Assembly: GCA_017518185.1 (NCBI GenBank)
Contig: JAFWWB010000033.1
Location: forward strand, 1 to 63,621
Length of the DNA: 63,621 nucleotides
Direction of reading: 5' to 3'
Source of the DNA: Lachnospiraceae bacterium
GTDB lineage: Bacteria > Bacillota > Clostridia > Lachnospirales > Lachnospiraceae
Shown: positions 51,394-60,686 of the stretch, in pieces
Position numbering within the stretch: the stretch's first letter is position 1
Layout of the letters: every line of letters begins with the position of its first letter
Position numbers and translations under genes: made by a program
Notes under the pieces: model-generated
What the model was told of the DNA's origin: nothing
The model's database searches: none
Seen by the model: the letters and a program-made list of their open reading frames with translations, nothing else

Positions 51394-52365
51394 TCAGAAA
51401 TGAAGGAGATACCTGAATATATCCCCCCGTCCTATGTCAAATGCCTTCAGCTTCCCGTCAGCCATGCGCTGCATAAGGAAGAGCGCTTTTCTGATGTTTG
51501 AAGAATCCTCATAGAAAGACAGCTCATCAAACAGCTTTATATAATTCCCGATCTCCTCCCGGTAGTCTGCAGGCATTTCCTCTCCTTTGGCTTCCACAAG
51601 GGTCTTAAGCCTGTCCCTGTGGCGTTTCAGGTAAAAGAGCACCTTCTGTATCTGGGTTATATCCTCTTCCCTGCCGGATCTTTTGACCGCCTTTACGCCC
51701 ACGGTATTCTTTCCGTGCTGTCTGTACAATGTCAGGTTCTTATCGATGGCCGCTACATTGCCGTATATGGGCGCCGTGATGGCAAGCCAGCTGTCATGGA
51801 GCCAGCCCCCCTCCGCCGGTATGGGAAAGGCCTTTCTGGCAAAGCCGGATCTGAAGGACATCATAGTGCCGGGGACGGCCCAGTAATACATCAGCAGCTG
51901 CCTGTATTTCTCCTGCGAAACATGATCGCACAGTCCCGCTCTCCTCAGGTTTAAGGCGCTCCACACATCGTTTCCGAGAGGTTCAAGTTCTGCGCCCACC
52001 AGCTCACCGTTACTGAAAACGAACACACAGTCCGGGTCTGTCGCGTACTCCACCATCATATGTTTTATCTTGTCCCGCTGCCAGATATCATCCTGGTCGG
52101 AGGTAAAGATCACGTCCCCCCTGCAGGCGTTTATGCATTTCACGAAAGAGCGCTTTACTCCCAGGTTCTCTTCATTCCGGATAAGCCTGTATCTTATGCC
52201 TCCGGCCTCCAGCACTCTTTGGGCGATATCGGCCGTACGGTCCCTGCTGCAATCGTCCAGCAGGACTATCTCATCCGGCGGACAGCTCTGGGATATGATG
52301 CTGTCCAGCTGGTCTTCTATAAATCTTTCTCCGTTATAACAGCATAATGCAACGGATGTCGTCAT
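51394..52365 (-). CDS. Glycosyltransferase family 2 (rhamnosyltransferase-like)
   Basis: This 323-residue GT-A enzyme has SVALCCYNGERFIEDQLDSI, IVLLDDCSRDRTADI, and VIFTSDQDDIWQRDKI with the metal-binding DQDD. This pattern is common in rhamnosyltransferases of surface glycans. The C-terminal region is helical. It overlaps the glmS stop by 4 nt. Confidence 0.88.
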   Translation of the reverse strand: MTTSVALCCYNGERFIEDQLDSIISQSCPPDEIVLLDDCSRDRTADIAQRVLEAGGIRYRLIRNEENLGVKRSFVKCINACRGDVIFTSDQDDIWQRDKIKHMMVEYATDPDCVFVFSNGELVGAELEPLGNDVWSALNLRRAGLCDHVSQEKYRQLLMYYWAVPGTMMSFRSGFARKAFPIPAEGGWLHDSWLAITAPIYGNVAAIDKNLTLYRQHGKNTVGVKAVKRSGREEDITQIQKVLFYLKRHRDRLKTLVEAKGEEMPADYREEIGNYIKLFDELSFYEDSSNIRKALFLMQRMADGKLKAFDIGRGDIFRYLLHF

Positions 52366-54188
52366 TCCACAGTCACCGATTTTGCCAGGTTCCTGGGATG
52401 GTCCACGTCATAGCCCTTGCCCACGGATACATAGTAGGCAAAAAGCTGGAGAGGGATTATGGCCAGTGAATTTGCAAAGAAGGGATCCGTGTGAGGAATG
52501 TAGAGCACATAGTCTGCCTCCTTCTCGATCTCCTTGCGGCCTCTCTCTGCCACCGCCATTACAAAGGCTCCTCTGGCTTTTACTTCCTTTATGTTGCTCA
52601 GGGTCTTGGCAAAGAGCTCAGGCTGGGTCGCCACAGCCACCACCAGAGTCCCTGGCTCGATAAGGGAGATGGTGCCGTGCTTGAGCTCTCCTGCAGCATA
52701 GGCCTCGGAATGTATATAGGATATCTCCTTAAGCTTGAGCGATCCCTCCAGGCCAATAGCATAGTCTATGCCCCTTCCTATGAAGAACACATCCTTTGCC
52801 GCCACATATCGGTTCGCAAAATGCTGTATCTTTTCCTTCTGTCCCAGCAGGAGCTCTATCTGGTCCGGCAGCGCACAGAGATAATCCATAAGCTCCGAAT
52901 AGCGTTTATCATCGATAACACCCCGCACTCTACCCAGCTTCATGGCCAGCAGGTAAAACGCCGCAAGCTGGGCGCTGTAGGCCTTGGTGGTGGCAACAGA
53001 GATCTCCGGGCCTGCCCAGGTGTAGAACACGCTGTCCGCCTCCCTGGCAATGGAGCTGCCGACAACATTGACTATGGCCAGCACCTTGAGTCCCTTAGCC
53101 TTGGATTCCCTTACGGCCTCCAGTGTATCCGCAGTCTCGCCGGACTGGCTGACAACTATCACCAGGTCATTCTTTGAGAGTATGGGATCGCGGTAGCGGA
53201 ATTCGCTGGCCACATCCACCTCCACGGGGATCCTCAGCATCCCCTCTATCACGTACTTGGCCGTAACGCCGGTATGGTATGCGGAACCGCAGGCCACGAT
53301 ATGTATGCGGCTTATGGCCTTAAGCTCTTCGTCGGTGAGTCCGAGCCCTTCTATCTCTATCTTTCCGTCGCGGATACGGGGCGAGATGGTATCGGTCACG
53401 GTTTTGGGTTCCTCATAGATCTCCTTGAGCATGAAGAACTCGTATCCGGCCTTTTCAGCCGCATTGGCATCCCAGTCGATGGTCACGGGCTTCTTCTCTA
53501 TGCTCTCCTCATCCACGGTAAAGAAAGAGACCTGATCCGCCTTCAGCATGGCGATCTCCTGGTTATCCAGATAATATACGCTGCGGGTGTACTTAAGGAT
53601 CGCCGGAACGTCGGAGGCGATGAAGCATCCTTCATCGCTGTGTCCCACGATGAGGGGACTCTCCTTCCTTGCGGCATAGAGCTCATCGGGATGGTCCGCG
53701 AACATTATGCCCAGCGCGTAGGAACCCTCCACACGGTGCAGCACCTTTGTTATGGCCTGAAGGGGATTGCCGCTGTAATAGTAATCAAGGAGCTGTGCCA
53801 GCACCTCGGTATCGGTCTCCGAAGCGAAACTGTAGCCCTTATCCGTAAGCTTGGTCTTAAGGCTCATGTAATTTTCGATGATGCCGTTATGCACCACCAC
53901 AATGGTCCCCTCTTTGTTGGTATGGGGATGGGCATTAAGATCGCTGGGTGCGCCGTGGGTAGCCCATCTGGTGTGTCCTATACCCGAAAAGCCCGGCATA
54001 TTCTCTCCGCTGTGGGTCAGGTTCTCCAGCACCGCCAGGCGTCCCGCGGCTTTTTTTGTAACTATCTTCTCACCGTCATAGACAGCGATACCGGCAGAAT
54101 CATAACCTCTGTACTCCAGCTTTGAAAGTCCCTCCAGCACTATGGGCGCCGCCTGTTTCTTTCCTATGTATCCAACTATTCCGCACAT
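52362..54188 (-). CDS. glmS: Glutamine-fructose-6-phosphate aminotransferase (isomerizing)
   Basis: This 608-residue enzyme makes glucosamine-6-phosphate, the first step to UDP-GlcNAc. The N-terminal glutaminase begins with catalytic Cys2 (MCGIVGYIGKK), followed by two sugar-isomerase domains (VACGSAYHTG, VSQSGETADT, GRGIDYAIGLEGSLKLKE) and the C-terminal HPRNLAKSVTVE. The ATG at 54186-54188 is required to expose Cys2, and GGAGG lies 8 nt upstream. The stop of the preceding GT2 overlaps the start by 1 nt (TGATG). I see no glmS ribozyme sequence in the window. Location inside a glycan operon is unusual for this gene. Confidence 0.97.
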   Translation of the reverse strand: MCGIVGYIGKKQAAPIVLEGLSKLEYRGYDSAGIAVYDGEKIVTKKAAGRLAVLENLTHSGENMPGFSGIGHTRWATHGAPSDLNAHPHTNKEGTIVVVHNGIIENYMSLKTKLTDKGYSFASETDTEVLAQLLDYYYSGNPLQAITKVLHRVEGSYALGIMFADHPDELYAARKESPLIVGHSDEGCFIASDVPAILKYTRSVYYLDNQEIAMLKADQVSFFTVDEESIEKKPVTIDWDANAAEKAGYEFFMLKEIYEEPKTVTDTISPRIRDGKIEIEGLGLTDEELKAISRIHIVACGSAYHTGVTAKYVIEGMLRIPVEVDVASEFRYRDPILSKNDLVIVVSQSGETADTLEAVRESKAKGLKVLAIVNVVGSSIAREADSVFYTWAGPEISVATTKAYSAQLAAFYLLAMKLGRVRGVIDDKRYSELMDYLCALPDQIELLLGQKEKIQHFANRYVAAKDVFFIGRGIDYAIGLEGSLKLKEISYIHSEAYAAGELKHGTISLIEPGTLVVAVATQPELFAKTLSNIKEVKARGAFVMAVAERGRKEIEKEADYVLYIPHTDPFFANSLAIIPLQLFAYYVSVGKGYDVDHPRNLAKSVTVE

Positions 54189-55120
54189 CAGATAAACCTC
54201 CAATATCCTTTATTCATGGTAAATGCTTTTATGAGAAGCCTGGGGAGTTTTTTGTAAAGTTTCCCAAGCCTGTAGCCCGCAAGCTTTGCCGCAGCTCCCA
54301 CCAGAACGGGTATCAGCAGCCGAAACAGCCTTCTGCGTACCAGATATCCCGTCATCCCCCGCATCATCCTTATGCCCTCCGAGGAAGAAGATATGCCGCC
54401 GAAGACATCCGGATACTGTGCCTGTGAGACCCCGAGATCAAAGTTCCTCCTGAACTGCTGGAGGGGTGTGTAGCTGTGGCTGTGGAGCACCCTTGCCTCC
54501 GCCACATAGGCAATGCTACCGCCTGAATCTATGAGGTGCCTGGCATAAACCATATCCTCATTGAATATCATGTCCTTCTCGAAACCGCCGGCTGCCGTAT
54601 AGGTCTTTTTGTCATAGGCAGCGCAGGCGTTGGAGCAGAAGAAGGTCTTTATGCCAAGAGTGTGCAGGTCAGCAGCACTCTTGATGCATGACACCAGCGG
54701 ATAGTTGAAACGCCTGGAAAACTTTTCCGAAATATCCGCGTTCTTTCCCGCCAGCTGTCTGGCATAGGCTGCCTGGGCCTTTCCCTCCTCTATGGGCTTC
54801 ACAAGCCTCTCCACCAGGTATCTGTCCAGGGGCAGGGCGTCATCCGTCATGCAGATGAATATGTCCGCATCTGACATGGCCGCCGCCATGCGCCTGGTGG
54901 TCCCGTGGTCGAACTGCTCCTTGAAGATGTGCCTTATCTTCACACCCTTAAGAAAATCCTCATCTCCCGTGAATACGGAATCGAAATATTCCTTCCCCGT
55001 ATTTATGATGATGATCCTGTTCACGGGATGGGTCTGGCGCTTCAGCCTCTCTATGAGTTTTTTTAGTCTCAGATCCGGCCTGTATACCGGAATGATGATG
55101 TCTACTGTCATATCCGTCAA
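54188..55120 (-). CDS. Glycosyltransferase family 2 (rhamnosyltransferase-like)
   Basis: This 310-residue protein has VDIIIPVYRPDLRLKKLIER, the acceptor-side DADIFICMTDDALP (DD pair of the DxD-like motif) and SNACAAYDKKTYTAAGGF. The last 50 residues are hydrophobic and basic and may contact the membrane. It overlaps glmS by 1 nt and the sugar-phosphate transferase by 4 nt. Confidence 0.88.
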   Translation of the reverse strand: MTDMTVDIIIPVYRPDLRLKKLIERLKRQTHPVNRIIIINTGKEYFDSVFTGDEDFLKGVKIRHIFKEQFDHGTTRRMAAAMSDADIFICMTDDALPLDRYLVERLVKPIEEGKAQAAYARQLAGKNADISEKFSRRFNYPLVSCIKSAADLHTLGIKTFFCSNACAAYDKKTYTAAGGFEKDMIFNEDMVYARHLIDSGGSIAYVAEARVLHSHSYTPLQQFRRNFDLGVSQAQYPDVFGGISSSSEGIRMMRGMTGYLVRRRLFRLLIPVLVGAAAKLAGYRLGKLYKKLPRLLIKAFTMNKGYWRFI

Positions 55121-56526
55121 TACGCGTTCTTGTTGATAAAGCCCTTGAAAAGCGTCAGGAACAGTATCTTCACATCAAACATCAGGGTCCAGTTCTCAAT
55201 GTAATAAAGATCGCATTCTATGCGGCGGCGTATGGAGGTGTCACCCCTGAAGCCGTTCACCTGGGCCCAGCCCGTCATCCCGGGACGCACCTGGTGCTTT
55301 ATCATATAGCCCGGGATCTCCTCCCTGAACTTGTCCACGAAATGGGGCCGCTCCGGTCTCGGGCCTACCAGCGACATATCCCCCACCAGAACGTTGAAAA
55401 GCTGGGGGAGCTCGTCTATGCTGGTCTTTCTCATAAACCGCCCTATGGGCGTTACCCTGCTGTCCCCCTTTGTTGTCCAGGTGGTCTCGTCCTCCCCGTC
55501 TTTCTGCTCCCTCATGGAACGGAATTTGTACATACGGAAGTTCCTGTTGTGCAGGCCCACACGCTCCTGGGAATAGATGACCTTCCCCCCGTCCGTAAAC
55601 TTTATGAGAAGGGCGCAGACCAGCATCACCGGCGAGAAGAGTACTATCAGGATAATGGAGCCGATAAGGTCGATGATACGTTTTATCAGCATGTTCACCG
55701 TATTGCTCAGTGGAACATAACGAATGTTTACCACCGCAAGCCCCGTAAGGTCTTCGATATAAGGATTGGAGGATATTACAGAGTTGTAGTCCGGGATGAA
55801 CTTGGTATGCACCCCGGCCTTTTCGCACATGCGCACCAATTCCTCCAGCCTGCCGTAATCCTGGAGCGAAAGTGAAATGCCTATCTCGTCCAGCTTGTTC
55901 TCCGGCAGTATTATCTCAAGGTTCGCTATCCTGCCCAGGACCTTCACGCCCCTGTAAAGCGTGCCCGCGGGTATGCGGTCATCCAGTATGCCGCAGACCA
56001 CGTATCCCCACTGGGGGTTATCCTGGATCCTGTCTATATAGGTCTCCGCCGCCCGGGAATAGCCCACAAGCAGCACGTATTTTACGTTATAGCCTCTTCT
56101 GCGGATGGCCCTGAGGACCTTCCGTATCACCTGTCTCTCCAGGATTATTGCGATAGTGACGCAGATATAGAAGATCATTATCATGCTTCGGGAGAAGTTC
56201 ACCAGCTTTACAATGAACATTCCCACTATGACCACCGCGAGGCCCATGGTATTGGCCTTTATGATGTTGAAGATCTCCCGCTCCACGCTGGAATAACGTT
56301 TGGAGCTGTAAAGGTCGCAGAGGTAATATATGACCAGATAACCGGGAACTATGAAGTACAGAAGTGAAAAATAGGTAGAAGTAGGCAGTATGCCTCCCTC
56401 AAACAGTTCACGGCCCCTCAGGAGCTCGAATCTTATATACCATGCCAGCACATAGGAGCCGGCCACCAGCACCGCGTCCAGCAGGACGTGGATGCGGTTC
56501 AGCACCTTCTGGTTATCCTTGATCAT
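55117..56526 (-). CDS. Polyprenyl glycosylphosphotransferase (initiating sugar transferase)
   Basis: This 469-residue enzyme of the WbaP/WcaJ class starts glycan synthesis by moving a sugar-1-phosphate to undecaprenyl phosphate. There are four N-terminal helices, a CoA-binding-like domain (about 140-250: YVLLVGYSRAAETYI), a further helix at about 280-305 and the catalytic core (VIYSQERVGLHNRNFRMYKF, TSIDELPQLFNVLVGDMSLVGPRPERP, VRPGMTGWAQVNGFRG). It is the first gene after its own promoter and probably leads the operon down to the gene at 46889. The sugar, often glucose, galactose or GlcNAc, is not clear. Confidence 0.95.
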   Translation of the reverse strand: MIKDNQKVLNRIHVLLDAVLVAGSYVLAWYIRFELLRGRELFEGGILPTSTYFSLLYFIVPGYLVIYYLCDLYSSKRYSSVEREIFNIIKANTMGLAVVIVGMFIVKLVNFSRSMIMIFYICVTIAIILERQVIRKVLRAIRRRGYNVKYVLLVGYSRAAETYIDRIQDNPQWGYVVCGILDDRIPAGTLYRGVKVLGRIANLEIILPENKLDEIGISLSLQDYGRLEELVRMCEKAGVHTKFIPDYNSVISSNPYIEDLTGLAVVNIRYVPLSNTVNMLIKRIIDLIGSIILIVLFSPVMLVCALLIKFTDGGKVIYSQERVGLHNRNFRMYKFRSMREQKDGEDETTWTTKGDSRVTPIGRFMRKTSIDELPQLFNVLVGDMSLVGPRPERPHFVDKFREEIPGYMIKHQVRPGMTGWAQVNGFRGDTSIRRRIECDLYYIENWTLMFDVKILFLTLFKGFINKNAY

Positions 56527-56569
56527 CTCCGCCTCTACCGATGCCTAAAGATAAAAACACACAAGATAT

Positions 56570-56598
56570 AGTATATCATAAGTTAACATAATATTCAA
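56570..56598 (-). promoter_or_regulatory. Promoter of the glycan operon starting with the sugar-phosphate transferase
   Basis: TTGAAT (56593-56598), a 17-bp spacer and TATACT (56570-56575) on the minus strand, with TG upstream of the -10. It lies directly behind the stop of the GT2 gene at 56599. The leader would be about 35 nt. Confidence 0.75.
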
Positions 56599-57570
56599 TC
56601 ACACAATTCTTCTGAAGGTATTCGCGATGAGCTCCGCCTCGATCCCCAGCTGCCTCAGGAACGGCACTCCCTCCAGATGGGCCCTTTTCTCCTTTTTGCA
56701 GAGTGAAAAGCCCTCAAAAAACGCCTTCAGATAGGTGAGCCCCAGCCCCTTTACCGTAAAAAAGCAGAGCTTTATCAGCCAGCCCGCCGCAAGCAGCTGG
56801 AAGTTTACTATCCACATCCAGAGGGGAAGGTTCTTATAGAGCAGATAAAGCTGGTTCCTCACCGTAAGCCTGGTCTTGAACTCATTGTAACGCGATCCGC
56901 TGCTGCCGCTGCCCGCATGTAGCACCACAGCCTCGGGACTGTAGAGGTTGTCGTAGCCCGCCAGCTTCGCCCTGAAGCCCAGGTCCACATCCTCCAGATA
57001 GGCGAAATGGGCTTCGTCAAAGCCGCCCAGCTTTTCCAGCACATCCTTCCTGTATATGGCCGCTCCGCCGCAGGCGCTGAAGATGCGCTTTCTCTTCTTA
57101 AACCTTTCGGCGCTCTTATCCCTGGCCGGCGAAAACGCCCAGCCGAGGACGCAGAAGAGATCGCCGCCGTCGTCCATCACAGTCTCGTCATCCATCTTAC
57201 GCATGGAAGCCGACACGCTGAAGATCTTTTCGCTGCGGCGTATCTCCCTCCACAGGTTCTCAATAAAGCCGGGCTTCACCACAGTATCATTGTTGAGGAG
57301 GATCACAAATTCCGCCTCCGAAGCTCTTATGCCGTCATTTACGGAAGCCGCAAAGCCTTTATTCTCCTCATGGAAGATATAACGGATACGGGGCCTTGCG
57401 CCGTTTTCCGGCCAGCTCTTCTTAAGTGCCTCAGCAGAGCCGTCCGTCGATGCGTCATCCACAACGATGACCTCGAAGGACCTCAGCCCCTGGCCCATCA
57501 GGCTGTCCACACAGTTTTTAAGATATTTCTCCCCGTTATAATTCGGGATCACTACGCTTACTTTTATCAT
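56599..57570 (-). CDS. Glycosyltransferase family 2
   Basis: This 323-residue GT-A enzyme has VSVVIPNYNGEKYLKNCVDS, VIVVDDASTDGSAEAL, FVILLNNDTVVKPGF and EAHFAYLEDVDLGFRAKLAGY, the pattern of rhamnosyl/hexosyl transferases, with a hydrophobic segment near residue 250. The ATG at 57568-57570 starts at the conserved KVSVVIPNYN and is preferred over the TTG at 57612. It overlaps the upstream GT2 gene by 35 nt. It ends the pgcA-led transcript just before the promoter of the next operon. Confidence 0.9.
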   Translation of the reverse strand: MIKVSVVIPNYNGEKYLKNCVDSLMGQGLRSFEVIVVDDASTDGSAEALKKSWPENGARPRIRYIFHEENKGFAASVNDGIRASEAEFVILLNNDTVVKPGFIENLWREIRRSEKIFSVSASMRKMDDETVMDDGGDLFCVLGWAFSPARDKSAERFKKRKRIFSACGGAAIYRKDVLEKLGGFDEAHFAYLEDVDLGFRAKLAGYDNLYSPEAVVLHAGSGSSGSRYNEFKTRLTVRNQLYLLYKNLPLWMWIVNFQLLAAGWLIKLCFFTVKGLGLTYLKAFFEGFSLCKKEKRAHLEGVPFLRQLGIEAELIANTFRRIV

Positions 57571-58882
57571 TTTCTCTCTGCTCCGGGTCGTATAGTATAC
57601 CAATGCCCGCATCCCGTAATTTATTGCAGAACTTAAGACTCCTGCTCTTCAGGCGTTTTTCGTCCTTATCCCCCCCGAAAGGCCATTCATAGCCGGTAGT
57701 CTCCTTAAATAACGGTATCAGGTCTTCCCTGAGCTTGATATTTCTTATATCCACAGCCTCCGCGCTCTGCTGCAGCACCGCAAGATGCATATAGCCCGAA
57801 AAACCTGTGGGCAGGCCGTCAAATATCACCTTTCCTTCAGCATCCATAAGACCTCCGCAGATACAGCCCCCGCTGTATACCGGGCCGCCCACAAGGCCTA
57901 TGTCCCTTCTGCAGGCAAATATCCCGCCTTCGTATTCCACCCTGCAGAAGCCCAGATGCTTGAGGGGTTTTACCTCCGCCTTTATGTCCATGGCCGAAAG
58001 CGCCGACTCCGCAGCCCTCCGTCCCGCGTCATAGGCGTATTCCTTGGCGTCCCTGCTGCCGGAGGTGGAGGCCGGATGCACCCTCCAGTGATAGAGCACC
58101 CTGTCCACATGCCTTATCTGCTTTTTCCAGGCAGCCCCTGTGTAATGCTCCTTTGTCCACAGGGCGGTCCTCAGCAGCAGCTCATGGTCCTGTGCCCCGT
58201 CAAAGGCCGGATCCAGCTTCAGTTCCTTTATCACGTCGGCCCTGAAGACCGAAAGATGACATATATAATTGTTGGTCAGCAAAAGCTCGAAGTCGAAATC
58301 CCGCTTCCTGTTGGGCTCAAAGAACTTCTCCAGCTCGCTGTCGCATTTATCCTCATCGCTGTATACAAGCACCGGCCTGTCAGCCTGGTCTATGGCCTCC
58401 CGCATCCTGAATAATGCATCGGGAGTCAGAACGTCATCGTGATCCAGCAGGGCGATGTAATCCCCCTCCGCCGCTTCTATGGCAGCGTTGGTGTTCAGGG
58501 ATATGCCGCCGTTCTTTTCCAGCTTCAGATAACGTATGCCCTCATACTGCTCCTGAAAACTCTTCACCACATGCTCCACCCTGCCGCTCTCCGAGGCATC
58601 TGCTATCACCAGCTCGCGGTCGGTATAGCTCTGCTCCACCACGGAAAGGATCAGGTCCTGCAGAAAGACCTCCGGGGTCTCATAAGCCGGGACCACCACT
58701 GAAAATTTAAGAGGCCTCCCGAACACCTTCCCCCGCTGTTCCGCCAGCTCCTTTTCGGAGGGCGGGGAGAAGCTGTATCTGAGACGCCTCTTTTCACATA
58801 TTCTTTCTGCAGCGGCCCACATGGTATCCTTCAGGCCGTTTCTTTTAAGGTAAGCGAGAGTTTTTCCTATCTCTCCGCTCAA
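57536..58882 (-). CDS. Glycosyltransferase family 2
   Basis: This 448-residue protein has an N-terminal helical part (about 1-55) and a GT-A domain with FSVVVPAYETPEVFLQDLIL, NGGISLNTNAAIEAAEGDYI, ALLDHDDVL and LVYSDEDKCD. A C-terminal half of unclear fold follows, with a Cys-rich segment (YSGGCICGGLM). This type is seen in large glycan synthases such as O-antigen and rhamnan transferases. It overlaps the pgcA stop by 4 nt and the next GT2 by 35 nt. Confidence 0.88.
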   Translation of the reverse strand: MSGEIGKTLAYLKRNGLKDTMWAAAERICEKRRLRYSFSPPSEKELAEQRGKVFGRPLKFSVVVPAYETPEVFLQDLILSVVEQSYTDRELVIADASESGRVEHVVKSFQEQYEGIRYLKLEKNGGISLNTNAAIEAAEGDYIALLDHDDVLTPDALFRMREAIDQADRPVLVYSDEDKCDSELEKFFEPNRKRDFDFELLLTNNYICHLSVFRADVIKELKLDPAFDGAQDHELLLRTALWTKEHYTGAAWKKQIRHVDRVLYHWRVHPASTSGSRDAKEYAYDAGRRAAESALSAMDIKAEVKPLKHLGFCRVEYEGGIFACRRDIGLVGGPVYSGGCICGGLMDAEGKVIFDGLPTGFSGYMHLAVLQQSAEAVDIRNIKLREDLIPLFKETTGYEWPFGGDKDEKRLKSRSLKFCNKLRDAGIGILYDPEQRENDKSKRSDPEL

Positions 58883-60600
58883 ATGTTTGCCTTCACAGCC
58901 TCGGTAAGAGCATCCAGCTTCTTCTGTGCATCCTCAAGGCTGTCTCCCTTTATACCCATGTAGAACTTGATCTTAGGCTCCGTTCCCGAAGGTCTCGCGC
59001 AGCACCAGGAGTCATTCTCCAGATCAAAGTAGAGCACGTTGCTGGTAGGCAGGTCGGTCTCGCCCTCCTTGCCCGTTGCCATATCTATAGTCTTGTGAAG
59101 CTTGTAATCCTTGAAGGTCTTAACCTTAAGGTCACCGAAGGCCTTGGGCGGATCATTCCTCAGCTTGTCCATCATGGCTGCGATCTCCTCAAGTCCCTCC
59201 TTGCCCTTCTTGGTTATGGCATACTGGGTCTCCTTATAGTAACCGTACTTCTCGTACATATCGATCATCATATCCCAGAGGGTGATGCCCTGCTTCTTGC
59301 ACCATGCGGCGACCTCGCTTAAGCACATCACGGCCACCACTGCATCCTTGTCTCTTGCATGGGTGCCTGCCAGACAGCCGTAGCTCTCCTCAAGACCGAA
59401 TACGTAGTTGTTGGAACCGGTCTCATCAAAGAGCTTCATCTGCTCGCCTATGTACTTGAAGCCCGTGAGCACGTCGATCTCCTTTACGCCGTAAGCGCCG
59501 GTGACGGCATGGGCCAGGTTGGTGGTAACAATGGTCGTTACCAGTGCGGGATTCTCGGGCATGGTACCCGTAGCCTTCCGCTCTCTCAGTATATATTCGG
59601 CGATCAGCATGCCGGACATATTACCGGTGAAGGGAACGTATTCCCCGCTCTTGGTATCCAACGCGTAGATGCCCAGACGGTCGGCATCGGGATCCGTCGC
59701 CATGACGATATCTGCGCCCTTTTCCTTAGCCAGCTTAAGAGCCAGGGTAAAGGCCTTGGGATCCTCGGGATTGGGATAATCCAGAGTGGTGAAGTCGCCG
59801 TCCGGCTCTTCCTGCTCGGGAACCACGTACACGTTCTTAAATCCAAGCTCATCCAGTATGCGGCGGACCGGGATATTGCCGGTGCCGTGGAAAGGCGTGT
59901 AAACGATCTTGATATCATTTGCCATCTCGGCGATAACTTCCGGATGTATGATCTGCTTCTTCAGTTCGACCATGTACTTATCATCGATCTCCTTGCCGAT
60001 GACCTCGTAGAGTCCCTTTGAAAGAGCCTCCTCCTTGGGCATGGTCTTCATGCTGTGGTAATCACTGATGGCGTTGACCTCGGCGATGATGCCGGTATCG
60101 TGAGGGGGCGTCACCTGTGCGCCGTCCTCCCAGTATACCTTATAGCCGTTGTACTCCGGCGGATTGTGGCTTGCGGTGACCACGATGCCTGCGGTGCAGC
60201 CCAGAGTCCTCAGAGCAAAGGAAAGCTCAGGAGTGGGACGGAGGCTGTCGAAGACGTAAGCCTTTATCCCGTTGGCTGCCAGGCAAAGTGCCGCCTCATC
60301 GGCAAACTCGGGGCTCATATGACGTGAATCGTATGCGATAGCCACGCCCTTTGCTCCCGTGCCGGCCTTGTTTATGTAATTCGCAAGACCCTGTGAGGCC
60401 TTCCGTACCGTATATATGTTCATGCGGTTGGTGCCGGCTCCGATGATACCCCTGAGACCGCCGGTACCGAATTCCAGATCCTTATAGAACCTGTCCTCCA
60501 CCTCTTTCTCATCGTTCCTGATGGCAAGGAGCTCCTGCTTCGTTGCCTCGTCAAAGTAACTGTCATTCAGCCAGAATTCAAATGCCTCGCGATAATCCAT
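58879..60600 (-). CDS. pgcA: Phosphoglucomutase/phosphomannomutase (alpha-D-phosphohexomutase)
   Basis: This 573-residue enzyme interconverts hexose-6-phosphate and hexose-1-phosphate to supply nucleotide sugars. The phosphoserine loop is VTASHNPPEYNGYKVY, the metal loop is ATDPDADRLGI, the sugar loop is FGLEESYG, and the phosphate-binding loop is ARPSGTEPKIKFY. All domains are complete and the size is usual for the Firmicutes PgcA type. A ribosome site (AAGGAG) precedes the ATG. It leads an operon with two GT2 genes, from a promoter that carries an inverted repeat. Confidence 0.95.
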   Translation of the reverse strand: MDYREAFEFWLNDSYFDEATKQELLAIRNDEKEVEDRFYKDLEFGTGGLRGIIGAGTNRMNIYTVRKASQGLANYINKAGTGAKGVAIAYDSRHMSPEFADEAALCLAANGIKAYVFDSLRPTPELSFALRTLGCTAGIVVTASHNPPEYNGYKVYWEDGAQVTPPHDTGIIAEVNAISDYHSMKTMPKEEALSKGLYEVIGKEIDDKYMVELKKQIIHPEVIAEMANDIKIVYTPFHGTGNIPVRRILDELGFKNVYVVPEQEEPDGDFTTLDYPNPEDPKAFTLALKLAKEKGADIVMATDPDADRLGIYALDTKSGEYVPFTGNMSGMLIAEYILRERKATGTMPENPALVTTIVTTNLAHAVTGAYGVKEIDVLTGFKYIGEQMKLFDETGSNNYVFGLEESYGCLAGTHARDKDAVVAVMCLSEVAAWCKKQGITLWDMMIDMYEKYGYYKETQYAITKKGKEGLEEIAAMMDKLRNDPPKAFGDLKVKTFKDYKLHKTIDMATGKEGETDLPTSNVLYFDLENDSWCCARPSGTEPKIKFYMGIKGDSLEDAQKKLDALTEAVKANI

Positions 60601-60648
60601 AATTCTTCTCCTTCCAGATCAGATGTGTTGGAACCCCCAACGAGGGTA

Positions 60649-60677
60649 ATTATACCAAACCCGGCACGGGTTTACAA
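60649..60677 (-). promoter_or_regulatory. Promoter of pgcA with inverted repeat in the spacer
   Basis: TTGTAA (60672-60677), a 17-bp spacer and perfect TATAAT (60649-60654) on the minus strand. The spacer contains nearly all of the perfect repeat AAACCCG-TGC-CGGGTTT. Transcription would start near 60642. Confidence 0.75.
60657..60673. repeat. Perfect inverted repeat inside the pgcA promoter (possible operator)
   Basis: Arms of 7 bp (AAACCCG/CGGGTTT) flank 3 bp and lie between the -35 and -10 boxes. A repressor bound here would block RNA polymerase. A weak terminator for the gene at 60687 is an alternative, but no T-run follows. Confidence 0.55.
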
Positions 60678-60686
60678 GTTCCCGCT

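Noticed and set aside
54189-54240. glmS ribozyme upstream of glmS
   Set aside because: The start overlaps the preceding glycosyltransferase gene and no room or matching core sequence is available.
60657-60673. Rho-independent terminator for the DPM1-like gene
   Set aside because: The hairpin is followed by GG and TATAATT rather than a T-run, and it sits exactly between promoter boxes.
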